From assembly GCA_009733575.1 (NCBI GenBank), contig ML769586.1, forward strand, positions 62,001-126,000: a stretch of 64,000 bases of DNA, given 5' to 3'. Below the pieces are notes generated by a model. The model was given only the letters and a program-made list of their open reading frames with translations, made no database searches and was not told where the DNA came from. The stretch is from Gymnopus androsaceus JB14 (Eukaryota > Basidiomycota > Agaricomycetes > Agaricales > Omphalotaceae). The stretch's first letter is position 1. Every line of letters begins with the position of its first letter. Below are positions 34,174-45,954 of this stretch, piece after piece. Both the position numbers and the translations under genes were made by a program.

Positions 34174-36435
34174 TCAAACCACTCTCTTTCGGAACATCAC
34201 CTCCGCAGACCGATTCGGAATGACAGTAGATCCATCCCATTCATCGGGAGGGTATCCTCCCTCGTTTTCAAACTGGATATCGTAAGTGACCAAAACATGC
34301 GCAAGGAGGGCTTTGAGCTCGTTCACTGCGAAGAATCGTCCGGGACTACAAATAAAGGATTAGTCAGAATTCGAAAATGTATCAGTTGTAAAGGAAAACT
34401 GACCACATGTTTCGTCCGCCGCCGAACAGTATGAAGGAAGGGTCTACTCCTACCATCTGGTGCTTGAGACTTTGACCTTCTTGTGCCCGCATGTCGGAGA
34501 ATCGGAAGGGGTTCATCGCGTCTGCCCTCTCATAAATCTCCTGTGAATGACTTTGTAAGCGGCGCTGCAAGAAAGCCCATAGGGTGTAAACCTACATCAT
34601 CATGATGTATTCCATATGCAGCTACGGAAACCATCGACCCGGCAGGGATGACAGTTCCGTTGGAGAATGTGAAGTCTCTGAGTGCCATTCGGGACATCGC
34701 CGCTATGAAACTGTTAGGCCGCAACAAAAGCCAAAGATCTGCAGTCAACTTACTTGCACCTACACCACTGAGCCTTTGTGTTTCCTTCATAAAGCTATCC
34801 AGCTTCTTCATCCCGCCCATTGCAGCCTTAGTCCATCCCAGCTCCTTGACAACAGATTCTACCTCTTCACGCAAAGGTTGAATTATTACGGGGTTACTAG
34901 CCAGGCGGAAAAGACTATTGGTAAAAGTCTAAAGAAAAAATAATCAGTAACCGCAAGCTGAGGTCATTAATGCATACCAGAAACTCACGATACTCTTTGT
35001 GGCAATTGCAACAGTCACTGTTTGAGAATGGCGCAGCTATACTGTACTAGTCCATAACATACCGTGGTATGAATTGCAGCGAGGTTGATAAGAAGGACAC
35101 GCGAGACAACATTGTATACGATGTTATTACGGCGTTCGCCTTGCGCTTCATCCAATATCCAAGAAATAAGATCATTCTTTCGAAAGTGTAAGACTTGACT
35201 TTGAACGAGAACAGTATTTAAAAGCCTACAGGTTTGCCTGGCCATTCCGATGATCCGTATTCTTCCTCCTTCTGAAGTCGTTCCAAGATTAACGGCTCCA
35301 GGTGTCTCGTGGCACGCTTGATGCTAGTAGGAACATTTGTCATAAACTGGCGTACAATGCTACAAAATCCAAGCCAAAGATGGATATGAATATCAGCAAT
35401 CTAGTCCAAGATTAACGGAAAGAACTGACGGCTTGAGAATAGTTGGATAATGCTGAATTGTTTGTGCACCCTTCATTGCGTCAACAGTGTATTCAATATT
35501 GAGATTCTATGAAGTGAAAATAAGTATTCCAGTTCTTGATGTTAGAAAAGAAAGTTTCAAACGATGTAGTCCCGATCTCGACCTTCCTTAAGATTAACTT
35601 GGAAATATTCCAAAGGGAAGATGAGAAACGTACATAGAGGCGTGCCAACAAAGAACCGGTTACTTGTCCTAGAAACAATTTTCATCACGGTATTCAACAT
35701 GGGGACTTTTATCCATTCCGATGCTTAATGTCAAGATGATTAGACACAAAAGTTGGACAATCGTAATGATCCCCACCTTTAGCAGGAATTTGGTCCTCCA
35801 TGGCAAGCACAATTTCATCTCGTAGATCATCGAACCGTGCACCCAAATTTCGTGTAAGAGGAGTGCGAACGATACTAATGTGGTATGGGTCTTTCCGAGG
35901 GGCAGGTCCAAAAGTGTAGTCTGATTGCATAACCTGCAACAAATTTTAATGCAAAAAAGCTTGATAACATTAGATTCAGACGCACCTGTTTGATCACTGC
36001 ATCGAAGGAGAGATCCATCTCGCTGGCCTTCTTCATATCTTCAATCATCTCTTTCCCTGAGACAACGACATCCCAACGGTCGGGTTTTGGAAATTTGAAT
36101 GCTTGTCCTGGATACTTTATTGTCCGTTGGATACACATGCGCATAAAAATGGACCGCCATACCTTTTGATATCCCTCCAAGATAATTTCTCGAGCGTGGT
36201 CCTTGAATCTCCTAGCACTTATATAAGACGAGAAAATCCCGGATGAGCCTACGGTAGGTATGGCATTGAGCTGGGAAGATTCATGTTCACCGTCTATAAC
36301 GAAAGGTCAGAGGATGGGGGTTACCTTAGTCATGCGAGCCCGCCATCGTGAAAACTTTGGAACGACGAGCGTTAGCAGGAAGAAGGCTCCCAAGATGAGA
36401 GCCTGAGAGAGGGGGTTCAGTGAATTGGGAGACAT
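34174..36435 (-). CDS. Cytochrome P450 monooxygenase, copy 1 (intact)
   Basis: Fourteen exons on the minus strand: 36435-36325, 36270-36163, 36114-35986, 35933-35777, 35723-35634, 35582-35563, 35506-35430, 35359-35230, 35176-35063, 35036-34989, 34928-34754, 34702-34596, 34540-34404 and 34345-34174. They sum to 1575 nt, an intact 524-aa protein. The N-terminal hydrophobic stretch QALILGAFFLLTLVVP is the ER membrane anchor. LNAIPTVGSSGIF is the proline-rich hinge. KETQRLSGVG carries the ExxR of helix K, and FGGGRNMCPGRFFA is the haem loop with the Cys near residue 468. This is a fungal class II P450 needing a reductase; the substrate cannot be told. The family looks like those expanded in wood- and litter-associated Agaricomycetes. 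The 20-nt exon 6 is needed to keep the frame. Confidence 0.93.
35563..35582 (-). other. 20-nt micro-exon of P450 copy 1
   Basis: Flanked by GGAAG on the acceptor side and a GTTTGA donor. It supplies residues RDRDYI plus the end of a Cys codon, joining PLC to NLNIEYTVD. Without it the phase of the neighbouring exons does not match. The equivalent exon (RDQDYI) is present in the second copy near 38209-38228. Confidence 0.8.
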
Positions 36436-36818
36436 CGGCCGGCCTTGGATTGGTCTCATGGCAGCAATATTTATCGAATCTACAAAATTATACGTCATGA
36501 GATCTGAATATAAAATGCATGGGGAGAACATACCGCATATGTGGCTATCGAGGTACAGAATGGATATAGAACGCTAACATACTTAGTTAGAGTTTTACGT
36601 GCAGCACCTTTCGGCGCCGATAACGTCAGATTGTCTGACAAGAACCATATCAACTTACTGTCCGTTTCTTGAAGCTTCGAATTTTTGGTCATCTCGAGAT
36701 AGACGCGACAGTCGACACGGAGCTCGTGTGTTATAGTACATGAAATTTGAGCCAGCGTACACAAATTCGAACAGGGGAAACATCATACCACACCCGACCC
36801 GTACTGTAGGCATTATGT

Positions 36819-39091
36819 TCAAACCACTCTCTTTCGGAACATTACCTCTGCAGACCTATTTGGAATGACATTGATTCCATCCCATTCATCAGGAGGGTAC
36901 CCTCCCCCGTTTTCGAACTGGAGATCGTAATTGACCAAAACATGCGCAAGGAGGGCTTTGAGCTCGTTCACTGCGAAGAATCGTCCGGGACTATAACAAA
37001 GGATTACTCAGATTTTGAAATTGCATCAGTTGTAAAGGAAAACTGACCACATGTGTCGTCCGCCGCCGAACAGCATGAAGGAAGAGTCTACTCCTACCAT
37101 CTGGTGCTTGATACTTTCACCTTCCTGTGCTCGCATGTCGGAGAACCGGAAGGGGTTCATCGTGTCTGCCCTCTCATAAATCTCCTGTGAATGACTTGGT
37201 CAACGACACTGCAAGAAATACGATTCAGACTGAACCCACATCATCACGATGCATTGCATATGAAGCTACGGAAACTATCGTCCCGGCAGGGATGACAGTT
37301 CCGTTGGAGAATGTGAAGTCCCTAAGTGCCATTCGGGGGATCGCGACTATCAAACCGTCAAGCCATAACGAAAATGAGAGAGCCGCAGTCGACTTACTTG
37401 CACCTACACCACTGAGCCTTTGTGTTTCTTTCATAAAGCTATCCAGCTTCCTCATCCCGCCCATTGCGGCCTTGGTCCATCCCAGCTCCTTGACAACAGA
37501 TACTACCTCTTCACGCAAAGATTGAACTAGCTCGGGTTGCTAGCCAGGCGGAAAAGACTATTGGTAAAAGTCTAAAGAAAAAATAGTCAGTAACCAGAGG
37601 CTGAGGTCATTGATGTATACCAGAAACTTACGACGCTCTATGTGTAAATCGCAACAGCTTATGAGAATGGTACAGCTATACTGCACTAATGGATGACATA
37701 CTGTGGTGATGAATTGCAGCAGAGTTGATAACCAAGATACGCGAGACAACGTTGTATACGATGTTATTGCGGCGCTCGCCTTGCGCTTCATCCAGTATCC
37801 AAGAAATAAGATCATTCTTCCGAAAAAGTAAAGCTTGATTTTGAACGAGAACAGTATGTAAACGCTTACAGGTTTGCCTGGCCATTCCGATGATCCGTAA
37901 TCTTCCTCTTTACGAAGTCGCTCCAAGATTAACGGTTCAAGGTGTCTCGTGGCACGCTTGATGCTAGCAGGAACATTTGTCATAAATTGGCGTACAATGC
38001 TACAAAATCAAGCCAAAAATGGATATATATATATATATCAGAACTCTAGCCCAAGACTAAGGAAAAGAACTGACGGCTTGAGAATAGTTGGATAATGCCT
38101 AAGTGTGTGCGCACCCGTGAATGCGTCAACAGTGAATTCAATATTGAGATTCTATAAAGTGAAGATAAGTGGTACAGTCTTGATGTTAGAATAGAAAACT
38201 TCGAACAATGTAGTCCTGGTCTCGACCTTCCTCAAGATTAACATGGAAACAGTCGAAAGGGGAACGAAAACACACATACAAAGAGGCGCGCCAACAAAGA
38301 ATCGGTTACTTGTTCGAGATACGATCTTCATCGCGGTGTAGAGCATTGGGACTTTTATCCATTCCGATACTTGATAAATGGCAAGATGATTAGATACAAA
38401 AATAGGACAATCACAATGATCCCTACCTTTGGCAGGAATTTGATCCTCTATGGCAAGCTCAATTTCATCTCGTATATCATCGAACCGTGCACCCAAACTT
38501 CGTGTAAGAGGACTGCGAACGATTGTAACGTGGTATGGGTCTTTCATAGGGGCAGGTCCAAAAGTGTAGTCTGATTGCATAACCTGCAAAAAATTTGAGA
38601 GGATATATCGCAGAAAGTTTGATAACACGAAACGCACCTCCTTCATCGCTGCATCGAAGGAGAGATCCATGTCGCTCGCTTTCTTTATATCTTCAATCAT
38701 CTCTTTCCCTGAAACAACAACATCCCAACCATCGGGTTGTGGAATTTTGAACGCTTGTCCCGGGTACTTGATTAACTATTAACCTACAGGCATGCGCATA
38801 GAAATGGCTCGCCATACCTTTTGATATCCCTCCAAAACAATTTCTCGAGCATGATCCTTGAATCTCCTGGCACTTATATACGACGAGAAAATTCCGGATG
38901 AGCCTACGGTAGGTATGGCATTGAGCTGGGAAGATTCATGTTCACCGTCTATAACGAAAGGTCAGAGGATGAGGGTTTACCTTATTCATGCGAGCCCGCC
39001 ATCGTAAAAACTTTGGAACGACGAGCGTTAGCAGGAAGAAGGCTCCCAAGATGAGAGCCTGAGAGAGGGGATTCAGTGAATTGGGAGACAT
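36819..39091 (-). pseudogene. Cytochrome P450, copy 2 (tandem duplicate, broken)
   Basis: The same exon order as copy 1, at an offset of about 2.65 kb. It includes the N-terminal anchor MSPNSLNPLSQALILGAFF, the micro-exon RDQDYI, KETQRLSGVGAS, FGGGRHMCPGRFFA and the same C-terminus FRKRVV. Two lesions break it. In the exon corresponding to 35036-34989 there are small indels (ATTCATCACCACA against ATTCATACCACG, then a 4-base shortfall) that run the frame into a stop. Where copy 1 has AACCCCGTAATAATTC, copy 2 has AACCCGAGCTAGTTC, one base shorter, giving a TAG. The rest keeps coding character, so loss is recent or the base calls are wrong there. Flanks on both sides are duplicated too. Confidence 0.8.
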
Positions 39092-39631
39092 CGGCCGGCC
39101 TTGGATTGGGTCTCATGGCAATATTTATCGAATCTATAAAATTCTGCGTCATGAGATCTGAATATAACATGGATTGGGAGTTGTGAGGAGAACATACCGC
39201 ATATGTGGCTATCGAGGTACAGAATGGATATAGAGCGCTATCTCGAAGAACATAGTTAGTTGGATTTCACCATCTGGCGTATTGTCTGACATATTTTCCC
39301 GCAAGTTGCAACAGCTATGGAGACATGGAGCCATTCAAAAACAATTCAAAATTTGACCAAAAACATTTTGAGGACATGTTGCTGATAAGGTCTATATCAC
39401 TGTCTGTTTTCTGGAACTTTGAGCTCAAAGCCATTTCGAGATAGACCCAGAACTGATTCCACCCACATAAGAAGACCCTATCATTCACAAGATTTTTGAG
39501 GGCAAAACTTGACGACGGAGCGGATAAGGAATTACTGTAATGGGCGCTTTACTATTATTGCATGGTGAGCGCTAACTGCGTTACGCCACTCAACAATTAA
39601 TTCGGTCGGATCCTCTTTCACCTCATCTTCG

Positions 39632-41207
39632 ATGATCACTACCTTTCGACGATGCTCACCTCTATTAAGAAGACTAAACTCGACTTCTGCAACGGCTAAT
39701 TCCAGTACTTCGACAGTAGAACCTCCTCCAGCAGGCGGCCACGTACCTTCTATCGCAAACTCCTCGCTTTTAAAGCAAACTCGTAATGAAGCATTGCGTA
39801 CGCCTGGATTAACTTGGACCGACACAGACTCAGCTGCGCCCAATGAAACACGCAAGATGAACGTGTACCAGTCCATTCGCGACGCGCTTTCCACTGCGCT
39901 CTCTTCTGACGAATCAACAATTGTATTTGGTGAAGACGTGGCTTTTGGCGGTGTATTTCGATGTACTCTTGGACTTTCGGAGGAGTTTGGTAGGGATAGA
40001 GTCTTCAATACTCCCTTGACTGAACAGGGCTTGGTTGGCTTTGGGATCGGGTATGCAAGTATGGGAATGGGTCAGGCGATTGCGGAAGTGCAATTTGTGG
40101 ACTATATTTGGCCTGCTTTTGACCAGGTTTGTACAATACGCGTTGTCCTAGAGGTCATTATTCTTACCTTTATTAGCTACTCAACGAAGCGGCGAAATTC
40201 AGGTATCGATCTGGCGGACAATTCAATCTCGGCGGGCTCACTATACGAACACCTACGATGGCTGTCGGTCACGGAGGGTTATATCACAGTCAAAGTCCGG
40301 AAGGTTTCTTTATGGGTGCCAGTGGGCTGAAAGTACGCGTCTGATTCGGTTGGGTACTTTGACTAAACTATGCACAGATTGTCATTCCGCGCTCGCCCAT
40401 TCAAGCGAAAGGCCTTCTTCTTGCCAGCATTCGCGACCCGAATCCAGTTGTCTTCATGGAACCGAAAGATATTGTATCGAAGTGCTGGTGAGTCTTTTTT
40501 CTTTCCAGTGGAGTTATGTTCGAGCCTAGCGGAATTGAAATATGTTCACTGAGCTTGATATTTCCTTCATTATTCTATTCTCTTAAGCGCTGGCGACATC
40601 TACTAATTCATCCACCCCCAGTTGAACAGGTCCCGATATCAGACTACACTCTTCCCCTCTCCTCTGCAGAAACAATTCATCCCTGGGAAGGACCTCACTA
40701 TCGTGACCTACGGAACCACCGTTTACACCTGCGAACGTGCTATCGCCATGTTGTCCGACCCACCACAGGGAGTGGGGAAGCATGTCAACGATGCGCTGAA
40801 AGATTTCAACAAGAAAAACTTCAAATCCTCCTCCTCAAACTCCACACCCTCAATCGAACTGATTGACCTCCGCACAATTCTTCCGTACGACCTCCCGTCT
40901 GTCCTCCGTTCCGTCTCACGTACGCGGCGCCTTATGATCGTACACGAGGGTCCTGTCACTGGTGGAGTCGGAGCACAGATTAGTAGTGAGGTGGGAAGGA
41001 GGTTGTGGTTGGAGATGGAGGCGCCGGTGAAGGTTGTCGGGGGATGGGAGTGAGTATCTTCTTCTCTTTGATCTACGCTTTTTTTCGTTTTATGCATGTC
41101 TAACCTCTCACAACAGCACCCCCGGCGTCGCTCTCCAATATGAGAAATTCTACATACCCGATGAGATAAGGGTTCTCGATGCGATTTTGGAGACGTTGGC
41201 GTATTAG
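39632..41207 (+). CDS. bckdhb: Branched-chain 2-oxoacid dehydrogenase E1 beta subunit
   Basis: Exons 39632-40126, 40177-40332, 40378-40487, 40622-41049 and 41117-41207. The start [20 protein letters not shown] is a mitochondrial targeting sequence. Family motifs follow: [114 protein letters not shown] and [20 protein letters not shown]. This is the thiamine-dependent E1 beta of the mitochondrial complex that oxidises keto acids of Leu, Ile and Val. Total exon length is 1280 nt, two too many. Each extra base is in a short homopolymer: AAA at 40465-40467 (EPK|ILYRSA is recovered with AA) and CCC at 40681-40683 (IHPGKD is recovered with CC). Otherwise the gene is well preserved, so base-calling errors are as likely as real loss. 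Confidence 0.9.
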
Positions 41208-41402
41208 TGGAGCTGCAGTGTACCGTCGATGGTAACGGTCGATTAGCGTGCTTGTTAATGTTAAGGGATTTTTCGCGACGTCGGAGTCGCTGTGAAGTAT
41301 GTAGGGTAGTCGCTAGACCAACGCAGAAATGTATAGTATCGGAAAAGGCTAGTCGGTGCGACTGACAAAAAACAAAGATGTTATCAATGCATATCAATGC
41401 AG

Positions 41403-41500
41403 GGTCATGACAAGATTGGGGATTGAACCCAGGAGGTTTAAGAATTCCTTGGAGTCTTTACAGTAGTAGCGGCTCACCAGCCACTGAGCCATCATGCGAC
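41403..41500 (-). other. tRNA-like element with pol III A and B boxes
   Basis: On the minus strand the D-arm-like TGGCTCAGTGGCTGGTGAGC (41491 down) fits an A box, and CTGGGTTCAATCCCCA (about 41432-41417) fits a T arm / B box. The distance, about 40 nt between arms, allows an anticodon arm with intron, but no five-pair anticodon stem is evident. Acceptor arms CGCATGA / TCTTGTC pair at about five of seven positions. Best read as a tRNA pseudogene or the head of a SINE. Confidence 0.45.
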
Positions 41501-41715
41501 TGTAGTAAATGTTCTTAGGTCATTTTATTTACCACATGAAACAGCGACGAAAGCGAATAAAACTGTAGGAAACATGGTGGACCCTATGGATCCAAAGATC
41601 AAGCGAGATGATAAGATACACATGTACCCATTACCATAGACGAAAGTACTAACAAGTTTACGGGGAGCAGACTACATATCCTGAAAAGAGATTAGATATT
41701 GACCACGCCGACAAA

Positions 41716-42330
41716 TTAAAAGTCGCCATCCCACTTATAATAAGGATGAAGGTCTTTGATACATTCAAACATCAGCTTGCTTTTGTCAAGCTTTCCTCCA
41801 TACTTTCCCTCGACCATTCGAGCGAACTCGTCCAAACGAGCGACATCAAGCTCATTCTGGGTACAAAGTTCGGATTTAGTCAGTTACGCCCGATGCTGGT
41901 ACTCTACTGACCGCATGGAAGGAATAAGTGACTGGGTTCGCCTTGCTCCTTATCCCCGGGACGAAAGAGGCCTGTGTGTTCCAAATTGAGCGACGAACGG
42001 AATCAGAATGAGAGTACACACACACATTACTAACGGGATCTGCGCCTTTGGAACGCCTTGAGCTCGCTTCATACGGCGCCAGCGATCGTAATGCATTACA
42101 TATGCGATAGGACTTCCAGCATTGATTGCGGAGGGCTCGATAGAAGTGACGAGTGTTTGAAAGTCGTCCGCTGTGAGAGTAGTCGATTAACAGATTTGGT
42201 GGGCCGAATTCGACATTTGAAGCAGTCCATCCGGTAAGATAGGAGGCTAGGCTGAAGAGAGTCAGGTTGAGACTCAGAAATAATCTGAGTCCAATGTAAG
42301 TATACTATGTGTATATAATCTTGGACAAAT
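41716..42330 (-). CDS. Hypothetical protein, several exons
   Basis: The last exon (41856-41716) is clear. It follows an AG acceptor and reads NELDVARLDEFARMVEGKYG, then DKSKLMFECIKDLHPYYKWD GDF and a stop. The exon before it ends at a good donor (CATGCG|GTCAGT, 41912/41911) and includes FVPGIRSKANPVTYSFHA. Further upstream (about 42175-42030) is FQTLVTSIEPSAINAGSPIA and YVMHYDRWRRMKRAQGVPKA. The frame across the middle intron is not resolved and the start is not found, so the left limit given is a guess. I do not recognise the family. The ordered, conserved-looking residues suggest a real gene. Confidence 0.45.
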
Positions 42331-42685
42331 CTTAGACAAAGAATAGCTTGCGTTCTGGCTGGGCTTGGCCCACGCTCACGAGAAGCACGGGACCAAGGAC
42401 CTGAGTTCATTATAGGCCACTAAAACAGGGAGGGGCTGAAAGTGTGTGAGGACCGCCCGGGCGCCTATCTTATCTTTTGATAAGCCTGGCTTATAGTCAG
42501 CGCTTCACGAGCTCAAGAGTTAAGCAACTTTAACTGTCACGGTGGTTGTGGTCAGCCCTCACGACAAGATCTGCTGAACTGCTTATCCTGCTGTGAGCGC
42601 CGACATATTCACGATTCAATGTCAAGATGATATCAGGAGTCCTGTGCCTGTCAGTCAGTCACTCGCATTCCTCACTATTACAACC

Positions 42686-44306
42686 ATGGAGTCGTCAATA
42701 CCTTCTCATGGCGCAGAATACATATCCGAATTCCCGCCCTATTCTCTCCCTCGTTCTAAATCACAATTTGACTCTCTCATGCAAATGCTTGAACGAGGAC
42801 GAGAGATACACCTTGGACGTGGGAGTTTAGTTGGGCGGAAACTGCGAGTGAAGCAGAAGTTTATGGTTTCAACGACAGCACATGTTCAAGGCAGTTCGAG
42901 CGGGATCGCAGAGATCTTTGATGGATTCATACGTGTAGATTCGTTGAAGCCAAGTTCTCGATACCAACCTGCCATTAGACCTACTCTCCTTCCATCTATT
43001 CCTCAAACCACTCCGTGTCCCTGGGACCACATAGACCCTGTGCAATCGATCAGTGTAGGGCCAGACCGTCTATCTCAGGTATATCAAGCTCAGTGTATAC
43101 CATCTCAGTCGAGCTCCAATCCAGATTCGTCTGGTCAAATCCTGATAGCAAAATTCTACGTTGAATCGTTATTCCCTTACCCTTCCCCGGATGAGCTTGA
43201 TGGGACTCCTGAGGGAACTTTCGACAATAACTGGCAATACGCAACGCAATGGGCTAGGGCAGAATGTGTTGCATATGAGAGGTTACGAGGGAGAGGTGTA
43301 GAAGGAGGACTTATAGCACGATCATATGGATTTTATATGGTTAGTGACACTGATTCGCAGTACTTTTCCTCTGAAGCTTTGATATAGGTCGAGTTGGAAG
43401 GCGGGGAAGAAACAATCTGTCACCTAATGGAAGATATCTCAAAACATCGAGGAAGACCGCTCAGCACTGTTGCCCCAAGCTACTCCAAGCGTTTCGATCC
43501 GGAAAGTTACGCAGATTTGGTACGATTTGCTCATTTAAAATCGTCTTTTGTTCATTAAGATTTCCTCCAGTTAGAATCATTATGCTGGTCAATCTACCTT
43601 CTCCGTACATGCGGAATCGCACATCGACACATTACGCCTGAAAATCTTTGGGTCCTTCCGTCGTCAACCATCTTCCGACTTTTCCGCCCGACCAGGAACC
43701 TCTTCCGCGATGTTGAAAATACACCCGGTTATACTCAACTTCTCATTTGCGAAAGTGATAGACGAAGACAACTCGGATAAGAGACGGGAGTTACTAGATA
43801 GCTCAGATGGCATGCAGTGAGTCTTTCTTTCCAACAGCTATAGTATCGATATATAGATTCGAAATCTTCTCCACGCAGATGTCTCACAGCCCTGCAAGAC
43901 GCTCATCTCTCCGATACCCCATACAACGATATACGAGCACGCCTAGCAATGTCTTATCGATCCGCATGTAATCTTCCCTGTGACAATAACGAATGAGCGT
44001 GATAGGCTGTCTTCAGTACGCTTCATCGATATGGCCGGGTCATCCTCTGCACGTACCTCCACAACAACCGATTATATTACTCCGACTAGTACCGGTACAA
44101 CCCGTAGTCCCTCCGATCCGAGTGTTGCATGGAATCTTGGACGGACCTTGAAGCAAGGTTCAGGCACTACAGGCGAAAAACGCAGAGGTGGGCAGACCAA
44201 AGTGAATTCTGCGAAACAAAAGATAAAACCACTGCCACCAAAGAAACCATATGAAGGTTCTGCGTTGAGCTTCTCGGATTTATATCTCAGTGTTGACAAT
44301 CCATGA
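42686..44306 (+). CDS. Protein-kinase-like fold protein, catalytic residues missing
   Basis: Exons 42686-43339, 43388-43519, 43571-about 43818, about 43881-43977 and 44017-44306. The N-lobe has LIAKFYVESLFPYP (the Lys of the VAIK strand) and WARAECVAYERLRGRGVEGG. The hinge region is VELEGGEETICHLMEDIS. The catalytic loop reads GIAHRHITPENL, with His where kinases have the HRD Asp. The later VILNFSFAKVIDED has Asn in place of the DFG-position Asp. The tail is Ser/Thr-rich and basic (KPLPPKKPYEGSALSFSDLY). This layout is common in basidiomycete kinase-like families. Between HRHITPENL and VILNFSFAK the frame shifts by one base somewhere in 43665-43740, so it may be broken. Start chosen at the ATG in ACCATGGAG (42686). 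Confidence 0.6.
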
Positions 44307-44504
44307 TTTATCGGGATGGATGGCGTCTGGAAGAGGATTGGTCTCGAAGGATACGTACAAAAAAAATATGGACCTCGTTTCAAAAAAAAAACTACAGTAA
44401 TTGCCTCGTTGTTCTCCAGGCTGAAATGGGTGGTGAATAGCGTACAAGTTTATGAAGAACAAAGGCGCACTGGTGTACAAGTGGTAAGTTGAGTGCAGCT
44501 CCCT

Positions 44505-44740
44505 AGCTTTTGTTGTGGCTTAACGGTTTAATAGTGGCGATGTCCCGAATGGCGCTCAGAGACTTCACGCTCTCCGACCCCTGTCGGGACGATAGTCTCC
44601 GTAGCTCATGCCCTCTGAATCGGATTCCTTGCAGTGTCGGAGAGTGGACACAGTGAACCCCTTCCAATTCTCCGACATCATGCGAGCACAGGAAGGTGAA
44701 AGTATGTATCAAGCACCAGATGGTAGGAGTAGATATACCA
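44505..44740 (+). pseudogene. P450 exon fragment, inverted relative to the P450 pair
   Basis: Starts inside an intron (GCTTTTGTTGTGGCTTAACG, against GCTTTTGTTGCGGCCTAACA in copy 1), keeps the acceptor TTTAATAG, then reads MSRMALRDFTLSD and, after shifts, VNPFQFSDIMRAQEGE and the start of QMVG. This equals the end of the twelfth and the thirteenth exons of the P450. The fragment is on the plus strand while both parents are on the minus strand. Several indels rule out function. Confidence 0.75.
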
Positions 44741-45065
44741 CACACTTTCTATATTATATTATTACGGAGGTCAAAAGCTGAGGATATAGTCATTAATACT
44801 TACGCCGTGAAATTGTGCGGGTGACCGGTCCATTCCCCATTAGCTTAAGTATCTTGGATCTGACTCCTGAACGTTAACGAAGACTTCGAACGCCAAACTC
44901 AGAGTCTAGCTAGGCCTGTAGATGCGTAGATCGCTACCTAGATTAAGTATTCCGTTCCTTTTGCGGATGTCTTAAGAACGAATGATATCGACAAGTTAGC
45001 GTTGAAGTCTTACCTATTGCGTTGTTTCTTTCTACTACATATGAAGAACAAGATGGAACTCAAGA

Positions 45066-45520
45066 ATAAGATAGAAAGAATTCTATGACATCGGATATGT
45101 ATTATGCACAACAATAGTCATTTACTAATTAAAGTAATGAATGCAAAGACTACCTTGAGACTGCGCGGCGCTGATTCTGACTGCCATCACTTTTAAAAAA
45201 GATAAGAAACTGGGAAAACCCTAGCAGTGACTCTTCTTCCTTGTCAGCAATCCAAACCAAGCAAACAACCGAACATGATGTACCATTTGCGGGTTCAATG
45301 TTCAGCGCTAATTGGCCACACTGGTAGTCGGGAGCCTCGTAACATGGCTCGTGAACGACGAGCTCACAGCAGAGCCCGTAACGTGAGTCGCTGTCACAGT
45401 GGTAACCGGAATCGAGATGAACGCACACCTGGAAATGGTGGTAGGCGCATGAGTATGAGGGCTCAATACAGACACACAATACTAGGACTGGGTCATTAAA
45501 CACCCCTATGAACGTGGAAG
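45066..45520 (-). pseudogene. Fragment of the mucin-like gene 3' region, inverted
   Basis: On the minus strand it matches the 3' part and flank of the mucin-like gene at 31250-31850. The 3' flank AAAGAATTCTATGACAT (plus strand, about 45076) equals the reverse complement of ATGTCATAGAATTCTTT (about 31827). The block TGCGGGTTCAATGTTCAGCG (45289) corresponds to CGCTGAACATTGGACCCGCA at 31671. The frame is destroyed. It may hint that the parent gene once had more family members. Confidence 0.7.
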
Positions 45521-45954
45521 CCAACTTGGAGCCAGATGGCAGATGGCATGGTGGGTAGCCGGGGTAGCGTGGTGCAAGCGCTTAATATCTTTTCTTGGTA
45601 ACTCTCAGTCTGCTCCGAAAGTCTTCTCATCACCTGGGACTGCAGCCAAGCCCAAAGATACAACCAGGTCACGACAGAACAATAAGTTGAAGCAAACGGT
45701 CAGAGTAAAAGTATGATTCTTGGACGAAAATCATCTGGAAGCCGAGATTCGGCAGAAGCATCGCAAAGCTGCTTTGGGCGCTCAATCCTTCAACCGCAAC
45801 GACCATCTCTGATTGATCATTGAACCTCCCGTTCCGAAATGTTTTGGTGAGTACTTAAGTATCGACACCCTAATCGCTAGGAACGCACATTTTAACAATC
45901 ATTCGATGAAGATATGTTCATCAGCCATCTGAATTGATGAGGGCCGTTTTGCCA

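Larger units (their letters stand above)
34080..39460. repeat. Tandem duplication of a roughly 2.65-kb P450 unit
   Basis: Sequences flanking the two P450 copies match as well as the genes. The 3' flank GTACTGTAGGCATTATGTTC occurs next to both stops. The 5' flank CATATGTGGCTATCGAGGTA occurs at about 36536 and 39199, and a diverged TTTCGAGATAGAC / ATCTCGAGATAGAC block recurs further out. So the unit that was copied includes promoter and terminator regions. Confidence 0.85.

Noticed and set aside
40630..40669. 40-nt intron-like GT...AG segment in the E1 beta gene that could absorb the frameshift
   Set aside because: It would remove the conserved [14 protein letters not shown] block, and the upstream extra A at 40465-40467 already puts the frame off, so skipping it does not rescue the protein.
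41041..41120. Alternative end of the E1 beta gene at 41053
   Set aside because: The donor TGGGA|GTGAGT and the following exon restoring [17 protein letters not shown] make the spliced end clearly better.
40723..41397. 224-codon minus-strand open frame
   Set aside because: Antisense to the conserved fourth and fifth exons of the E1 beta gene.
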